Under the pieces are notes generated by a model. It worked only from the letters and a program-made list of their open reading frames with translations, had not been told where the DNA came from and made no database searches. 64,000 bases of DNA, taken from Bacteroidales bacterium. GTDB lineage: Bacteria; Bacteroidota; Bacteroidia; Bacteroidales; UBA7332. Position numbers and translations under genes: made by a program. The stretch spans positions 94,486 to 158,485 of the forward strand of contig JAQTZA010000006.1 of NCBI GenBank assembly GCA_028687995.1, in the 5' to 3' direction. Positions 53,187 through 64,000 of the stretch are shown here, piece by piece. The stretch's first letter is position 1. Every line of letters starts with the position of its first letter.

Positions 53187-56100
53187 ATGGCATTTAGAAA
53201 AGAAAGTAAGATAAAGAGTAATTTCAGTAAAATCTCTATCGGCTTAGCTTCTCCTGAAGAAATTTTGGAAGGTTCAAGTGGAGAGGTACTGAAACCGGAA
53301 ACTATCAATTATCGTACTTACAAACCAGAACGTGACGGTTTGTTTTGCGAACGTATTTTTGGTCCGGTTAAAGATTACGAATGCCACTGCGGTAAATACA
53401 AACGTATTCGTTACAAAGGAATCGTCTGTGACCGATGTGGAGTAGAAGTAACCGAAAAGAAAGTGCGTCGTGAAAGAATGGGACACATCCAATTGGTTGT
53501 TCCTGTTGCTCACATCTGGTATTTCCGTTCATTACCAAACAAAATTGGCTATTTGTTGGGAATCCCTACCAAAAAACTTGATTCAATTGTTTATTACGAA
53601 CGATATGTTGTTGTTCAAGCGGGTATCAAGGCTGATGATGGTATTGAATATCAACAACTTTTGTCAGAAGAAGAGTACCTCGACATCTTGGATGCTCTAC
53701 CAAAAGACAATCAACTTTTAGAAGATACTGATCCAAATAAATTTATTGCCAAAATGGGTGCAGAAGCTATCATTGATATGCTTGCTCGCTTGGATTTGGA
53801 TACATTATCTTTTGATCTTAGACACAGAGCTAGTACAGATGGTTCTCAACAACGTAAAACTGAAGCATTGAAACGTCTTCAGGTAGTTGAGTCTTTCCGT
53901 TCGTCGAGACTAAAAAATAAACCAGAATGGATGGTTCTTCGCGTCGTTCCTGTGATTCCACCTGAATTACGTCCGTTGGTGCCACTAGATGGTGGTCGAT
54001 TTGCGACTTCAGATTTGAATGACTTGTATCGTCGTGTGATTATACGCAACAATCGTTTGAAACGATTGATCGAAATCAAAGCACCAGAAGTGATTCTCCG
54101 TAACGAAAAACGTATGCTTCAGGAAGCGGTTGACTCGTTGTTGGATAATTCACGTAAGTCTAGTGCAGTGAAAACTGATGCTAACCGTCCATTAAAATCA
54201 TTGTCTGATAGTTTGAAAGGAAAACAAGGTCGTTTCCGTCAAAACTTATTGGGTAAACGTGTGGATTATTCTGCTCGTTCGGTAATCGTCGTTGGACCAG
54301 AATTGAAAATGCACGAGTGCGGTCTGCCAAAAGATATGGCAGCTGAACTCTTCAAACCATTTGTGATTCGTAAACTGATTGAACGCGGAATCGTTAAGAC
54401 CGTTAAATCAGCGAAGAAAATCGTGGATCGTAAAGATTCTGTGGTTTGGGACATCCTTGAACACGTGATGAAAGGTCATCCGGTGTTACTTAACCGTGCT
54501 CCGACTCTTCACCGTTTAGGTATTCAGTCATTCCAACCAAAAATGATTGAAGGAAAAGCGATTCAGTTGCACCCACTTTCGTGTACGGCGTTCAATGCCG
54601 ACTTCGATGGTGACCAAATGGCGGTACACTTGCCATTGAGTAACGAAGCGGTTCTTGAAGCTCAAATGTTGATGCTTGCATCTCATAATATCCTTAACCC
54701 TGCGAATGGTGCGCCGATTACGGTTCCTTCTCAGGATATGGTTTTGGGTCTTTATTATATTTCAAAATTACGTACTGGTGACAAAGGAGAAGGTTTGACT
54801 TTCTTCGGTCCTGAAGAAGCCGTAATTGCATACAACGAAGGCAAAGTGACTATTCACGCAAAAGTAAAAGTAGTTGTTGACGACTTAGATGAAAATGGAA
54901 ACATCGTTAAAATGATTCGCGAAACTTCGGTTGGACGAGTGATGGTTAATGAATTTGTGCCTAAAGAAGTTGGTTATATCAACGAAATTCTTTCTAAAAA
55001 ATCACTTCGTGACATCATCGGTAAAGTAATCAAAGTGTGTGGAGTTTCACGCACAGCGAATTTCTTGGATGATATCAAAGATTTAGGTTATAAAATGGCG
55101 TTCAAGGGTGGACTATCGTTCAATCTTGCTGACGTTATTATTCCACCAGAAAAAGAGGTATTGGTACAAGAGGGTTATGATGAAGTTGAACAGATCATGG
55201 GCAACTACAACATGGGTTTCATTACCAATAACGAGCGTTACAATCAAATTATTGATACTTGGACACACGTCAATTCTAAGTTGTCGAACATCTTGATGAA
55301 GCAATTGGCTTCTGATAATCAGGGTTTCAACTCTGTATATATGATGCTTGACTCTGGAGCTCGTGGATCGAAAGAGCAGATTCGTCAGCTTTCAGGTATG
55401 CGGGGTTTGATGGCGAAACCGCAAAAATCAGGTGCAACTGGTGGACAGATTATTGAGAATCCAATTTTGTCGAACTTTAAAGAAGGCTTGTCTGTGTTAG
55501 AGTATTTTATCTCTACTCACGGTGCTCGTAAAGGTTTGGCGGATACAGCGTTGAAAACGGCCGATGCGGGTTACTTGACTCGTCGTTTGGTGGATGTTTC
55601 GCAAGACGTTATTATTCAGGAAGAGGATTGTGGTACACTTCGTGGTTTAACTTGTACTGAGTTGAAAAACAACGAAGAGGTTATTGCATCTCTGTTTGAA
55701 AGAGTGTTAGGTCGTGTCTCTGTTCATGATATTCAGCACCCATTGACTGGCGAAGTGTTAGTCGAATCTGGTGAAGAAATCACAGAAGATGTGGCTAAAA
55801 AAATAGAAGATTCTCCAATTGAACGTGTTGAAATCCGTTCTGTATTGACTTGTGAATCTAAAAAAGGTGTTTGTTCAAAATGTTATGGACGTAACCTTGC
55901 AACAGGTAAAATGGTTCAAAAAGGTGAAGCTGTTGGTGTTATCGCAGCACAGTCAATCGGTGAGCCAGGTACACAGCTTACGCTTCGTACATTCCACGTT
56001 GGGGGTATCGCTTCTAACATCGCAGCAGTTTCGAGTGTGAAATCTCGATACGATGGTATTCTTGAAATAGATGAACTTCGTACAGTGGATTCGGTTGATG

Positions 56101-57461
56101 AAAATGGCAAAAAAGTAATGGTTGTAGTTGGTCGCTTAGCAGAAATGCGTGTGGTTGATCCTAACACTAAGATTGTGCTAAATTCTCAGGTGATTCCTTA
56201 TGGTTCGAAACTCTATTTTAACCACGGCGAAAACATCAAAAAAGGCGAAATGATTTGTGAATGGGATCCATTTAATGCAGTAATCGTTTCTGAGGTTAGT
56301 GGTCGTATTCAACTTGAAAGTGTTATCGAAAATATTACGTATAAAGTTGAGTCTGATGAACAAACCGGTCTTCGCGAGAAAATCATTATCGAGTCGAAAG
56401 AGAAAACAAAGGTTCCAGCTGCCTTAATTTTAGATGAAAAAGGAAATGTAATCAGAACATACAATTTGCCAGTGGGAGCTCACTTGATGAAAGATGAGGG
56501 AGATACCATTAAATCTGGAGAGTTGTTTGTGAAGATTCCACGAGCAGTTGGTAAAACAGGTGATATCACCGGTGGTCTTCCACGTGTAACAGAGTTATTC
56601 GAAGCGCGTAATCCTTCTAATCCAGCAGTTGTTGCTGAGATTGATGGTGAGGTTACTTTCGGTAAAGTAAAACGTGGTAATCGTGAGTTGGCCATTACTT
56701 CTAAGACTGGTGAGTTAAAGAAATATTTGGTTTCACTTTCAAAACAAATATTGGTTCAAGAGAATGACTATGTTCGTTCAGGCACACCGCTTTCAGATGG
56801 TGCAGTCACTCCTTCTGATATTCTTGCCATTAAAGGTCCAACAGCTGTTCAGGAGTATATCGTAAACGAAGTTCAAGACGTTTATCGTTTGCAAGGTGTG
56901 AAAATTAATGACAAGCATTTTGAAGTTATTGTACGTCAAATGATGCGTAAAGTGGAAATCGTTGATCCAGGTGATACTCGTTTCCTTGAACAACAAATCG
57001 CTGACAAACATGATTTCATGGATGAAAATGATCGTATCTGGGGCAAAAAAGTTATTCTTGATGCTGGAGATTCACAGTTATTGAAACCGGGACAAATTAT
57101 TACACCTCGTAAATTGCGTGACGAAAATAGCTTGTTGAAACGTAAAGATTTACGCATTGTGGAGGTTCGTGATGCAGTACCTGCAACATCAAATCAGATT
57201 TTGCAAGGGATCACTCGTGCAGCTCTTCAAACACAAAGCTTTATGTCTGCGGCTTCGTTCCAAGAAACAACAAAGGTGTTGAACGATGCTGCAATAAATG
57301 GCAAAGTGGATCGTCTTGAAGGATTGAAAGAAAACGTTATCTGCGGTCACTTAATTCCTGCAGGTACTGGTCAGCGTGAATTTGAAAAACTAATCGTTGG
57401 ATCGAAAGATGAATTCGATAAAGTTTTTGCAGCGCGTAAATCGGTTATCGATTTTGAGTAA
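53187..57461 (+). CDS. rpoC: DNA-directed RNA polymerase subunit beta'
   Basis: A 1424-aa subunit with the N-terminal zinc ribbon ([20 protein letters not shown]), the active-site NADFDGDQM that holds the catalytic Mg, the bridge and trigger helices ([22 protein letters not shown]) and the second zinc site ([15 protein letters not shown]). It is complete and followed by a strong terminator, ending the secE-to-rpoC supercluster. Confidence 0.98.
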   Translation: MAFRKESKIKSNFSKISIGLASPEEILEGSSGEVLKPETINYRTYKPERDGLFCERIFGPVKDYECHCGKYKRIRYKGIVCDRCGVEVTEKKVRRERMGHIQLVVPVAHIWYFRSLPNKIGYLLGIPTKKLDSIVYYERYVVVQAGIKADDGIEYQQLLSEEEYLDILDALPKDNQLLEDTDPNKFIAKMGAEAIIDMLARLDLDTLSFDLRHRASTDGSQQRKTEALKRLQVVESFRSSRLKNKPEWMVLRVVPVIPPELRPLVPLDGGRFATSDLNDLYRRVIIRNNRLKRLIEIKAPEVILRNEKRMLQEAVDSLLDNSRKSSAVKTDANRPLKSLSDSLKGKQGRFRQNLLGKRVDYSARSVIVVGPELKMHECGLPKDMAAELFKPFVIRKLIERGIVKTVKSAKKIVDRKDSVVWDILEHVMKGHPVLLNRAPTLHRLGIQSFQPKMIEGKAIQLHPLSCTAFNADFDGDQMAVHLPLSNEAVLEAQMLMLASHNILNPANGAPITVPSQDMVLGLYYISKLRTGDKGEGLTFFGPEEAVIAYNEGKVTIHAKVKVVVDDLDENGNIVKMIRETSVGRVMVNEFVPKEVGYINEILSKKSLRDIIGKVIKVCGVSRTANFLDDIKDLGYKMAFKGGLSFNLADVIIPPEKEVLVQEGYDEVEQIMGNYNMGFITNNERYNQIIDTWTHVNSKLSNILMKQLASDNQGFNSVYMMLDSGARGSKEQIRQLSGMRGLMAKPQKSGATGGQIIENPILSNFKEGLSVLEYFISTHGARKGLADTALKTADAGYLTRRLVDVSQDVIIQEEDCGTLRGLTCTELKNNEEVIASLFERVLGRVSVHDIQHPLTGEVLVESGEEITEDVAKKIEDSPIERVEIRSVLTCESKKGVCSKCYGRNLATGKMVQKGEAVGVIAAQSIGEPGTQLTLRTFHVGGIASNIAAVSSVKSRYDGILEIDELRTVDSVDENGKKVMVVVGRLAEMRVVDPNTKIVLNSQVIPYGSKLYFNHGENIKKGEMICEWDPFNAVIVSEVSGRIQLESVIENITYKVESDEQTGLREKIIIESKEKTKVPAALILDEKGNVIRTYNLPVGAHLMKDEGDTIKSGELFVKIPRAVGKTGDITGGLPRVTELFEARNPSNPAVVAEIDGEVTFGKVKRGNRELAITSKTGELKKYLVSLSKQILVQENDYVRSGTPLSDGAVTPSDILAIKGPTAVQEYIVNEVQDVYRLQGVKINDKHFEVIVRQMMRKVEIVDPGDTRFLEQQIADKHDFMDENDRIWGKKVILDAGDSQLLKPGQIITPRKLRDENSLLKRKDLRIVEVRDAVPATSNQILQGITRAALQTQSFMSAASFQETTKVLNDAAINGKVDRLEGLKENVICGHLIPAGTGQREFEKLIVGSKDEFDKVFAARKSVIDFE

Positions 57462-57474
57462 ATAAATATATTTG

Positions 57475-57509
57475 AAAAAGAGGCTGCTTCTCAGTAGCCT
57501 CTTTTTTTT
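57475..57509 (+). terminator. Intrinsic terminator after rpoC
   Basis: AAGAGGCT and AGCCTCTT pair around a ten-base loop and run into a long T tract. Confidence 0.85.
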
Positions 57510-57599
57510 GTTAAATATTGTTTTCCATCTCGATTTCTCTATAATTATTCGTTTTTTTGCATCAATATTTGGGTAACTCTGTTTTAATCAATAATAAGA

Positions 57600-58493
57600 A
57601 TGTCATACCGCTACATTACGTCGTGTCCTGTCTGTGAAAATAAGGAGTTTTCTGAATTTCTTGCTTGCACTGATTTTTTCACGACCAGCGAAACATTTGA
57701 TTTGAAGCGATGCGATAAGTGTCAGTTTGTCTTTACCCAAAACTTTCCTTCTGAAACAATTATTGGAAAATATTATGATGTTCCAGAATATGTTTCGCAT
57801 AGCGATACCAAAAAAGGAATTGTGAATTATCTTTACCATTTTGCTCGCCGTTTTATGTTGAAACGTAAAATGAGTTTGATCACCAAAGTGAGCAAAATGA
57901 ATTCGGGAAATATTCTTGACTATGGTTGTGGTACTGGGTATTTTCTGAATGAAATGGCAAAAAATGGTTGGAAAACCACTGGCATCGAAAAAAGTGATTT
58001 GGCAAGAGAATTTGCACTCAATGAATTTGGATTAGAAATCAACGAACCCTCTTTTCTTTCCAAAATGGAAGATAAGAGTTGCGATGTAGTTACATTATGG
58101 CATGTTCTGGAGCATATCGAAAATTTTGATACCCTTTTATCTGAATTGAAACGAGTGTTGAAGCCTGATGGTACATTGATATTGGCTCTTCCTAATTCTT
58201 CGTCATTTGATGCTAGACATTATCGTGAATATTGGGCAGCTTTTGATGTTCCTCGCCATTTATGGCATTTCACGCCAAAGACTATTGCACTCGTTGGCGA
58301 GAAGCATAACATGAAAATTGTTGGCGCAAAGGCAATGCCATTAGACTCGTTTTATATCTCAATTATGAGTGAACAAAATAGAGGTTCTAGATTTGCTTTT
58401 GTAAAAGGAATATGTGTTGGATTGATTGCTAATATTGTTTCTCTAGCGAATATTTCAAATCAAAGTTCACTCATCTATCTGTTTAAGAAATAA
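57600..58493 (+). CDS. SAM-dependent methyltransferase with N-terminal zinc-binding motif
   Basis: A 297-aa class I methyltransferase. The N-terminus has two CxxC pairs (CPVCEN, CDKCQF) likely to bind zinc. The SAM-binding motif is ILDYGCGTGYFL (about 102-113), with EKSD after strand 2 and VVTLWHVLEHIENFD as motif post-I (Methyltransf_23-like). Relatives act in polysaccharide or quinone modification; the substrate is open. It is six bases from ftsX, so it may share the ftsX operon. Confidence 0.8.
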   Translation: MSYRYITSCPVCENKEFSEFLACTDFFTTSETFDLKRCDKCQFVFTQNFPSETIIGKYYDVPEYVSHSDTKKGIVNYLYHFARRFMLKRKMSLITKVSKMNSGNILDYGCGTGYFLNEMAKNGWKTTGIEKSDLAREFALNEFGLEINEPSFLSKMEDKSCDVVTLWHVLEHIENFDTLLSELKRVLKPDGTLILALPNSSSFDARHYREYWAAFDVPRHLWHFTPKTIALVGEKHNMKIVGAKAMPLDSFYISIMSEQNRGSRFAFVKGICVGLIANIVSLANISNQSSLIYLFKK

Positions 58494-58498
58494 TTAAA

Positions 58499-59377
58499 AT
58501 GACTAGTAAGAATAAAATAAGCTCTTCTACATTTTTTGGAGCCCGAATAACATCCATTATCAGTAGTTCGTTAGTGCTTTTCCTTTTAGGGATTTTGGTG
58601 GTAATGAGTTTAATTACCAAAGAACTCTCTTCTTACGTGAAAGAAAATATCGGTTTTTCTGTCATTCTTTCGGATCGTATTTCAGAATCTGAAATGAATA
58701 AATTGGAGCAAAAAATAAACACAGCCAATTATGTGAAATCAACTGATGTATTCACCAAAGAACGTGCCTTAAAAGAATTGGCTGAGGAGTTGGGCGAAGA
58801 CCCTAAGAAATTTATGGGAAATGTGCCTCTTATGGCATCGATCGATGTGAAACTGAAATCTGATTATGCAAATAACGATAGCATTGCTCAAATAGAAAAA
58901 GAGCTTCGTGCGAACAAATATGTTCGAGAAGTTGTCTATCGAAAAGATTTAATTCAGATGGTGAATGATAATATGAGTCGTATTGGATTTGTATTATTGA
59001 CTGTCGCGTTGGTGTTGATGTTGATTTCTGTAGTTTTGCTTAACAATACGATAAGATTACATATCTATTCTAAACGTTTCCTTTTGCGCACAATGAAGCT
59101 AGTGGGTGCCACTCATGGATTTATCAGACGACCTTTTATTATTAGCAACATCTATAATGGAATACTAGCGGCATTTATAGCCATTGGGTTATTGAGTGGA
59201 GTGCTCTATTTTCTTGCGAATGAAATTGATGGTCTAGGCGCTTTAATAAGCGCACAGTCATTACTCATCTCTTTTGGAGTTGTCTTGATTCTTGGTATTC
59301 TGTTATCCTTCTTGATTACCTATTTTTCATTGACTCGTTTTTTGAGAATGAAAAAGGAAAACCTATATTCAATTTGA
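58499..59377 (+). CDS. ftsX: Cell division protein FtsX
   Basis: A 292-aa membrane protein with one N-terminal helix (about 18-40), an extracytoplasmic domain (about 45-155) and three C-terminal helices, the FtsX topology. The conserved KLVGATHGFIRRPF loop is present. FtsX works with the ATPase FtsE to activate peptidoglycan hydrolases at the septum. ftsE is not adjacent here, which is common in Bacteroidetes. It heads the ftsX-DUF3098-uppP-truB-queA-folK order. Confidence 0.92.
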   Translation: MTSKNKISSSTFFGARITSIISSSLVLFLLGILVVMSLITKELSSYVKENIGFSVILSDRISESEMNKLEQKINTANYVKSTDVFTKERALKELAEELGEDPKKFMGNVPLMASIDVKLKSDYANNDSIAQIEKELRANKYVREVVYRKDLIQMVNDNMSRIGFVLLTVALVLMLISVVLLNNTIRLHIYSKRFLLRTMKLVGATHGFIRRPFIISNIYNGILAAFIAIGLLSGVLYFLANEIDGLGALISAQSLLISFGVVLILGILLSFLITYFSLTRFLRMKKENLYSI

Positions 59378-59395
59378 AATAATTTATAAATCTAT

Positions 59396-59626
59396 ATGGA
59401 AGAGAAAAATCTGGCTTTTGGTAGAATCAACTACATCTTGATTGCCGTTTCTGTGTTTTTAATCATATTAGGGTTCGTGTTGATGACTGGTAGCGGAACG
59501 ACAGAGCAAAGTGGCTTTAATCCCGATATCTTTAGCAAAACTAGAATTGTATTTGCACCTGTGATCTCCCTTTTTGGATTTCTTTTGGTTATTGTCGGTG
59601 TTGTATATAAAAAGAAGGAGAAGTAA
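59396..59626 (+). CDS. DUF3098 family membrane protein
   Basis: A 76-aa protein with two membrane helices (about 12-30 and 50-71) and GFVLMTGSGTTEQSGFNPDIF between them, the DUF3098 pattern. It lies between ftsX and uppP as in many Bacteroidetes. The function is unknown; position suggests an envelope or division accessory. Confidence 0.88.
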   Translation: MEEKNLAFGRINYILIAVSVFLIILGFVLMTGSGTTEQSGFNPDIFSKTRIVFAPVISLFGFLLVIVGVVYKKKEK

Positions 59627-59629
59627 TAT

Positions 59630-60424
59630 ATGAATTTAATACAGACAATCCTGATTGCAATAGTTGAGGGATTGACCGAATATCTTCCGGTATCATCTAC
59701 CGGACACATGATTATTGCTGAGAAACTGTTGAATGTAGAGAGCACCGAATTTGTCAAAGCTTTTACCGTTATTATTCAATTTGGAGCTATTCTCTCCGTA
59801 ATTGTTCTTTATTGGAAGCGATTTTTACAAAGTTTCGAATTTTATAAAACCCTACTCATTGCATTCTTGCCTGCAGCTGTAATTGGATTTTTATTGAACG
59901 ATTATATTGATATGTTGCTCGAAAGCGTTGAAGTTGTTGCCATTATGCTAATTATTGGTGGAATTCTGATGCTTTTTGTAGATAAATGGTTTAATAAAAC
60001 GATAGAAGATCAGACCGTTACACCGAGAAAAGCGTTAACGATTGGCTTTTTTCAATGCATTGCCATGATTCCAGGAGTTTCTCGTTCGATGGCAACCATT
60101 GTGGGCGGGATGAGCCAGAACCTAAACAGAAAAAATGCTGCCGAATTTTCATTCTTCTTAGCCGTGCCGACGATGTTTGCGGCATCTGCCTATAAGTTGT
60201 TGAAGTTGATGAAAGATCCAGCTCAATTTTCAATTTTGAAAGAGAATATCGACATATTAATCATTGGTAATATTGTGGCTTTCATTGTTGCCATGTTGGC
60301 TATAAAGTTTTTTATAGGATATGTTACCAAATACGGATTTAAAGCATTTGGTTATTATCGAATCATCGTTGGTGCAGCTATATTGATATTACTCATGAGT
60401 GGGGTTGATTTAACTGTTTTATAG
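59630..60424 (+). CDS. uppP: Undecaprenyl-diphosphatase (UppP/BacA)
   Basis: A 264-aa polytopic membrane enzyme that dephosphorylates undecaprenyl diphosphate to recycle the lipid carrier for cell-wall synthesis. The active-site motifs [17 protein letters not shown] and [14 protein letters not shown] are intact. It starts four bases after DUF3098. The family also confers bacitracin tolerance when abundant. Confidence 0.96.
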   Translation: MNLIQTILIAIVEGLTEYLPVSSTGHMIIAEKLLNVESTEFVKAFTVIIQFGAILSVIVLYWKRFLQSFEFYKTLLIAFLPAAVIGFLLNDYIDMLLESVEVVAIMLIIGGILMLFVDKWFNKTIEDQTVTPRKALTIGFFQCIAMIPGVSRSMATIVGGMSQNLNRKNAAEFSFFLAVPTMFAASAYKLLKLMKDPAQFSILKENIDILIIGNIVAFIVAMLAIKFFIGYVTKYGFKAFGYYRIIVGAAILILLMSGVDLTVL

Positions 60425-60428
60425 AAGA

Positions 60429-61139
60429 ATGGATTTTGAGAAAGGAGAAGTTCTTTACTTTAACAAACCGTTAACCTGGACATCGTTCGACCTAGTCAAT
60501 AAAGTAAGAAATAGGCTATCGAAAGCGATCGGCGTCAAGAAATTAAAAGTGGGACATGCGGGAACGCTGGATCCTTTGGCCACTGGGGTATTGATTGTTT
60601 GCACTGGGAAATCAACTAAATTGATTGACCATTTTCAATATCAAACAAAGGAATATATAGCTGAAATTGAGCTAGGGGCAACGACACCCTCTTTTGATTT
60701 AGAGTCAGGAGTGGATGGCAGATTTCCGTTTGAGCATATTACTAGGGAATTGGTAGAAGAAAAATTGAAGGGATTTTTGGGCTCGATAATGCAAGTTCCT
60801 CCTTCCTTTTCGGCCAATAAAATCAATGGCGTTAGGGCTTATGAATTGGCGAGAAAGGGCGAAGCGGTTGAATTGAAAGCAAAGGAGCTGGTGATAGATG
60901 AAATTGAATTACTCGATTTTTCTTTGCCAGTTATTAAGATAAGAGTTGTTTGTAGCAAAGGCACTTACATAAGGGCATTAGCACGAGATATTGGCCTCTC
61001 ACTACAGAGTGGAGGACATTTAATCTCGTTAGTACGTACAAGGATTGGAGAAGTTTTATTGACCCAATGTATGGAGATCGAAGAAGTCGATCAATTGTGT
61101 GAAAATATTGCAATAGAAAAACAAAAAAGTGGGATATAA
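60429..61139 (+). CDS. truB: tRNA pseudouridine-55 synthase
   Basis: A 236-aa enzyme making pseudouridine 55 in the T loop of tRNAs. The catalytic Asp lies in [36 protein letters not shown] is the second family motif. It is four bases after uppP and abuts queA. A C-terminal PUA domain is not present, which is a short-form variant. Confidence 0.95.
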   Translation: MDFEKGEVLYFNKPLTWTSFDLVNKVRNRLSKAIGVKKLKVGHAGTLDPLATGVLIVCTGKSTKLIDHFQYQTKEYIAEIELGATTPSFDLESGVDGRFPFEHITRELVEEKLKGFLGSIMQVPPSFSANKINGVRAYELARKGEAVELKAKELVIDEIELLDFSLPVIKIRVVCSKGTYIRALARDIGLSLQSGGHLISLVRTRIGEVLLTQCMEIEEVDQLCENIAIEKQKSGI

Positions 61140-61140
61140 T

Positions 61141-62190
61141 ATGAAGTTATCGCAATTTAAATTTAAACTACCCGAAGAGTTAGTGGCTCATCACCCTGCC
61201 GAAAACCGTGACGAATCTCGTTTACTAGTCTTAGATCGAAAAACTGGCAAGATTGAGCACGATGTGTTTAAATCGATTTTGAAATATTATGATGATAAAG
61301 ATGTCTTTATTTTCAATAATACAAGGGTTTTTCCTGCTCGTCTTTATGGGAATAAAGAGAAAACTGGAGCGAAGATTGAAGTTTTCTTGTTACGTGAGCT
61401 GAATTCAGATCTCCGTTTGTGGGATGTGTTAGTAGATCCAGCTCGTAAAATCAGAATCGGAAATAAACTCTATTTCGGAGAAGATGATTCGATGGTGGCT
61501 GAGGTAATTGATAATACGACATCAAGAGGTCGTACGTTGCGCTTCCTGTATGATGGACCTCATGCAGAATTCAAAAAGGCATTGTACGATTTGGGCGAAA
61601 CTCCACTGCCAAAATACATCGAAAGAGATGTGAATCAGGAAGATGCTTCACGTTATCAGACGATTTTTGCACAGCACGAAGGCGCAGTGGTTGCACCAGC
61701 GGCAGGTTTGCATTTTAGTCGTGAACTTCTCAAACGCATGGAAATTAAAGGAATTGAGATTGGGTTCGTAACTGTACATTCTGGGTTAGGAAACTATCGA
61801 GACATTGATGTGGAGGATTTAACGAAACATAAAATGGATTCTGAGCAAATGCTGGTGGATGATGCCATTGTGTCTATGGTTAACCAGGCCAAAGATACAC
61901 AACGTCAGGTTTGTGCAGTCGGTACTTCTGTGATGAGAGCAGTAGAAACTGCAGCCAGTACTGGCGGACACTTAAAACCGTATGATGGCTGGACTAATAA
62001 ATTTATATTTCCTCCATTCGATTTTTCAGTAGCTACATCGATGGTGACAAATTTGCACATGCCTTTGTCAACACTTTTGATGATGACAACTGCATTCGGA
62101 GGTTATGATTTAATGATGGAGACTTACAATGTTGCCATTCGCGAAAAATATCGTTTCGGAGCTTACGGTGATGCAATGCTTATTCTTTAA
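61141..62190 (+). CDS. queA: S-adenosylmethionine:tRNA ribosyltransferase-isomerase
   Basis: A 349-aa enzyme that transfers the ribosyl part of SAM to preQ1-tRNA in queuosine synthesis. Typical motifs are [50 protein letters not shown] and [12 protein letters not shown]. The ORF track begins at a GTG overlapping truB; ATG 61141 ([11 protein letters not shown]) is the usual start. Uses SAM, and metK follows two genes later. Confidence 0.96.
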   Translation: MKLSQFKFKLPEELVAHHPAENRDESRLLVLDRKTGKIEHDVFKSILKYYDDKDVFIFNNTRVFPARLYGNKEKTGAKIEVFLLRELNSDLRLWDVLVDPARKIRIGNKLYFGEDDSMVAEVIDNTTSRGRTLRFLYDGPHAEFKKALYDLGETPLPKYIERDVNQEDASRYQTIFAQHEGAVVAPAAGLHFSRELLKRMEIKGIEIGFVTVHSGLGNYRDIDVEDLTKHKMDSEQMLVDDAIVSMVNQAKDTQRQVCAVGTSVMRAVETAASTGGHLKPYDGWTNKFIFPPFDFSVATSMVTNLHMPLSTLLMMTTAFGGYDLMMETYNVAIREKYRFGAYGDAMLIL

Positions 62191-62197
62191 TTAAAAG

Positions 62198-62674
62198 ATG
62201 GCGGTTGTCTATTTGGCACTGGGCACGAATATTGGAGATTGCGAAAGCAATCTGAATCAGGCAGTACAATTAATTGAAGAGCGGATTGGGAATATTACTT
62301 CCCTTTCCGCTTTTTATGCATCTGAACCCTGGGGTTTTGAGAGCCAAAACACCTTTCTTAATGCAGCACTAAAACTTGAGACATTTTATTCGCCATTTCA
62401 ATTGCTCAATAAAACGCAACAAATTGAAATAGAAATGGGGCGAACCAAAAAAAGTAGAGGTGCATATTCCGATAGAGTGATTGATATTGATATTATCTAT
62501 TACGATTTAGAGAAGATTTGTGTTGAGCAATTAATAGTTCCGCATCCACTAATGCAGTTAAGAGAATTCGTTTTGTCTCCCTTAGTAGAAATTGCACCCG
62601 ATTTGCTGCATCCCATACTTCAGAAAACATCGAAACAACTTCTATATGAATTACAATCAGGCTTGAACTCATAA
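62198..62674 (+). CDS. folK: 2-amino-4-hydroxy-6-hydroxymethyldihydropteridine pyrophosphokinase
   Basis: A 158-aa HPPK of folate synthesis, transferring pyrophosphate from ATP. It begins VVYLALGTNIGDCESNL and has AFYASEPWGFESQNTFLNAA and the metal-binding DRVIDIDIIYYD. It lies seven bases after queA and is the last gene before the metK promoter. Confidence 0.94.
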   Translation: MAVVYLALGTNIGDCESNLNQAVQLIEERIGNITSLSAFYASEPWGFESQNTFLNAALKLETFYSPFQLLNKTQQIEIEMGRTKKSRGAYSDRVIDIDIIYYDLEKICVEQLIVPHPLMQLREFVLSPLVEIAPDLLHPILQKTSKQLLYELQSGLNS

Positions 62675-62697
62675 TAAGCAAAAAAAACTAAACGAAG

Positions 62698-62727
62698 TTT
62701 GAATCTGAAATAAATTAGCTATTTTTG
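62698..62727 (+). promoter_or_regulatory. Promoter of metK
   Basis: TTTG (62698-62701) and TATTTTTG (62720-62727) with an 18-base spacer, both perfect matches. Transcription would start near 62734, giving a leader of about 145 nt. Confidence 0.7.
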
Positions 62728-62733
62728 CAGTGA

Positions 62734-62878
62734 GATTTTGAAATGTGGATAAATTTGGCTGCTTGCAACCACTATAAAAAATGCTAAAATCGCGAACTTC
62801 GCGCTTTTTCTCCTTTTGTTATTTTCCACAATCTCTTAGTCTCAACTATATTATTAATTATCTAAATTACTGATAAAG
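62734..62878 (+). promoter_or_regulatory. Structured metK leader with terminator-like hairpin
   Basis: The leader contains CGCGA-act-TCGCG (62791-62803) flanked by AAAA/TTTT and followed by T-rich sequence, a terminator-like element. Upstream, GTGG (62745-62748) can pair locally with CCAC (62769-62772). The same bases, as TGTGGA (62744-62749), can instead pair with TCCACA (62825-62830) beyond the hairpin. Such competing helices are typical of RNA switches. I could not match it to a known SAM riboswitch class. Confidence 0.45.
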
Positions 62879-64000
62879 ATGAACTATTTATTTACTTCTG
62901 AATCTGTTTCAGAGGGTCATCCAGACAAAGTTGCTGATCAAATTTCAGATGCTATACTTGACGAATTTTTAGCTCAAGATTCCACATCCAAAGTGGCTTG
63001 TGAAACATTGGTTACTACGGGTCAAGTGATTCTTGCTGGAGAGGTTAAATCACAAGCCTATATCGATCTACCCGAAGTGGCGCGCGGTGTTATCAATCGA
63101 ATTGGGTACACCAAAAGCGAATATAAATTTGATGGAGATTCGTGTGGCGTTTTTTCTGCCATTCATGAGCAATCCCAAGATATTAATCGTGGTGTAGAGC
63201 GTGAAGATCCCATGAATCAAGGTGCAGGAGATCAAGGAATGATGTTTGGTTATGCTTGTGACGAGACGGATAATTACATGCCGTTGTCACTCGACCTTTC
63301 GCACTTGTTGTTAAAAGAATTAGCAACCATTCGTAAAGCTGGAAAAGAGATGGTCTATTTGAGGCCGGATTCAAAATCACAGGTTACGGTAGAGTATAGC
63401 CCAGAAGGCGTGCCTGTAAGAGTTCACACAGTGGTGATTTCTACACAACACGATGATTTTATACAACCTGGAAATTTTTCGGAGGAAGCTCAAGAGATAG
63501 CAGATACGACCATGTTGAATATGATTTCGGAAGATGTGAAATCTATCCTGTTGCCTCGTGTATTAGAACAATTACCACATCGTGTACGAGTGTTGTTCGA
63601 TGGCGATTTAATTTTGCACGTTAATCCAACAGGAAAATTTGTAATTGGCGGGCCTCACGGAGATACAGGTCTTACTGGTCGTAAAATTATTGTCGATACT
63701 TATGGCGGCAAAGGAGCTCATGGTGGTGGTGCATTTTCAGGTAAAGATCCTTCAAAAGTGGATCGATCGGCTGCTTATGCTGCTCGTCACATTGCCAAAA
63801 ATGCAGTTGCAGCTGGTTTGTCCAAAGAAATATTGGTTCAGATCTCTTACGCCATTGGTGTGGCAGAGCCTGTAAGTGTATTTGTTGATACGTATGGAAA
63901 GTCGAAATTGGACCTTTCGGATGCAGAAATTGCGGCTAAACTCAACGCAATATTTGATCTTCGCCCTAAAGCGATTGAAGAACGTTTGAAACTTCGAAAT
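62879..64000 (+). CDS. metK: S-adenosylmethionine synthetase (3' partial)
   Basis: The frame opens at ATG 62879 ([28 protein letters not shown]) and stays open for 374 codons to the window edge; it has no ORF-track entry because its stop lies outside. The signatures [12 protein letters not shown] and [22 protein letters not shown] are intact. The enzyme makes SAM from methionine and ATP. The Bacteroidetes form is about 430 aa, so roughly 50-60 residues are missing. A structured leader and strong promoter precede it. Confidence 0.96.
   Translation, partial: MNYLFTSESVSEGHPDKVADQISDAILDEFLAQDSTSKVACETLVTTGQVILAGEVKSQAYIDLPEVARGVINRIGYTKSEYKFDGDSCGVFSAIHEQSQDINRGVEREDPMNQGAGDQGMMFGYACDETDNYMPLSLDLSHLLLKELATIRKAGKEMVYLRPDSKSQVTVEYSPEGVPVRVHTVVISTQHDDFIQPGNFSEEAQEIADTTMLNMISEDVKSILLPRVLEQLPHRVRVLFDGDLILHVNPTGKFVIGGPHGDTGLTGRKIIVDTYGGKGAHGGGAFSGKDPSKVDRSAAYAARHIAKNAVAAGLSKEILVQISYAIGVAEPVSVFVDTYGKSKLDLSDAEIAAKLNAIFDLRPKAIEERLKLRN

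Noticed and set aside
62734-62878. Assignment to a named SAM riboswitch class
   Set aside because: I could not match the conserved bases of any class by eye, so only a structured leader is reported.

Overview
The window looks like a chromosomal segment of a member of Bacteroidetes, most likely order Bacteroidales. The DNA is AT-rich. Many genes are preceded by the Bacteroidetes promoter pair (-33 TTTG and -7 TAnnTTTG), and Shine-Dalgarno signals are generally weak. Gene families typical of the phylum are present: STN-type TonB receptors, DUF4249, DUF4831, DUF3098, WbqC and an RprXY-like two-component system. I cannot place it to genus from sequence alone. I see no phage, transposase, integron or CRISPR array. 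Most of the window is core genome, with two accessory-looking stretches at about 7-34 kb and 34-39 kb.

Layout: 0-3.2 kb has the end of hemW and an RprX/RprY-like sensor/regulator pair. At 3.3-6.7 kb are an unlisted 56-aa membrane protein, an acyltransferase, rpsF-rpsR-rplI and a lipoprotein MsrB-MsrA fusion. At 6.8-13.2 kb, mostly minus strand, are a HAD protein, a class I amidotransferase, a TraB/GumN - ECF sigma - putative anti-sigma operon, pyrophosphatase and an MFS carrier. The two ends of the ECF block carry identical 34-bp terminator-like repeats. At 13.3-19.6 kb are a prohibitin-like protein, DUF4831, WbqC, a thioredoxin-like lipoprotein lacking its CxxC, a small envelope protein and a U32/RlhA-like protein. 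At 19.7-29.5 kb are a DUF4143 ATPase behind a tandem repeat, an exported superoxide dismutase, an ABC exporter, a cysteine/lysine repeat protein, guaB, nth, small unknown genes, a lipoprotein hydrolase and a short CDF transporter.

At 29.5-39 kb two minus-strand outer-membrane operons lie head-to-head with a LytS/LytTR-type two-component system. One holds a beta-barrel receptor and a Gly/Met-rich secreted protein; the other holds an STN TonB receptor and DUF4249. This is the best candidate for an undescribed envelope response system. From 39.3 kb on the window is housekeeping: purC, aroE, class I fumarase, rpsU-xerC-hpf, four tRNAs, tuf, tRNA-Trp, secE, nusG, rplKAJL, rpoBC, a methyltransferase, ftsX-DUF3098-uppP-truB-queA-folK and the start of metK.

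RNA structure is the other notable theme. There is an intrinsic terminator between rplL and rpoB, a perfect hairpin between rpoB and rpoC, a terminator overlapping the tRNA-tuf promoter, and a metK leader with competing helices around a terminator-like hairpin.
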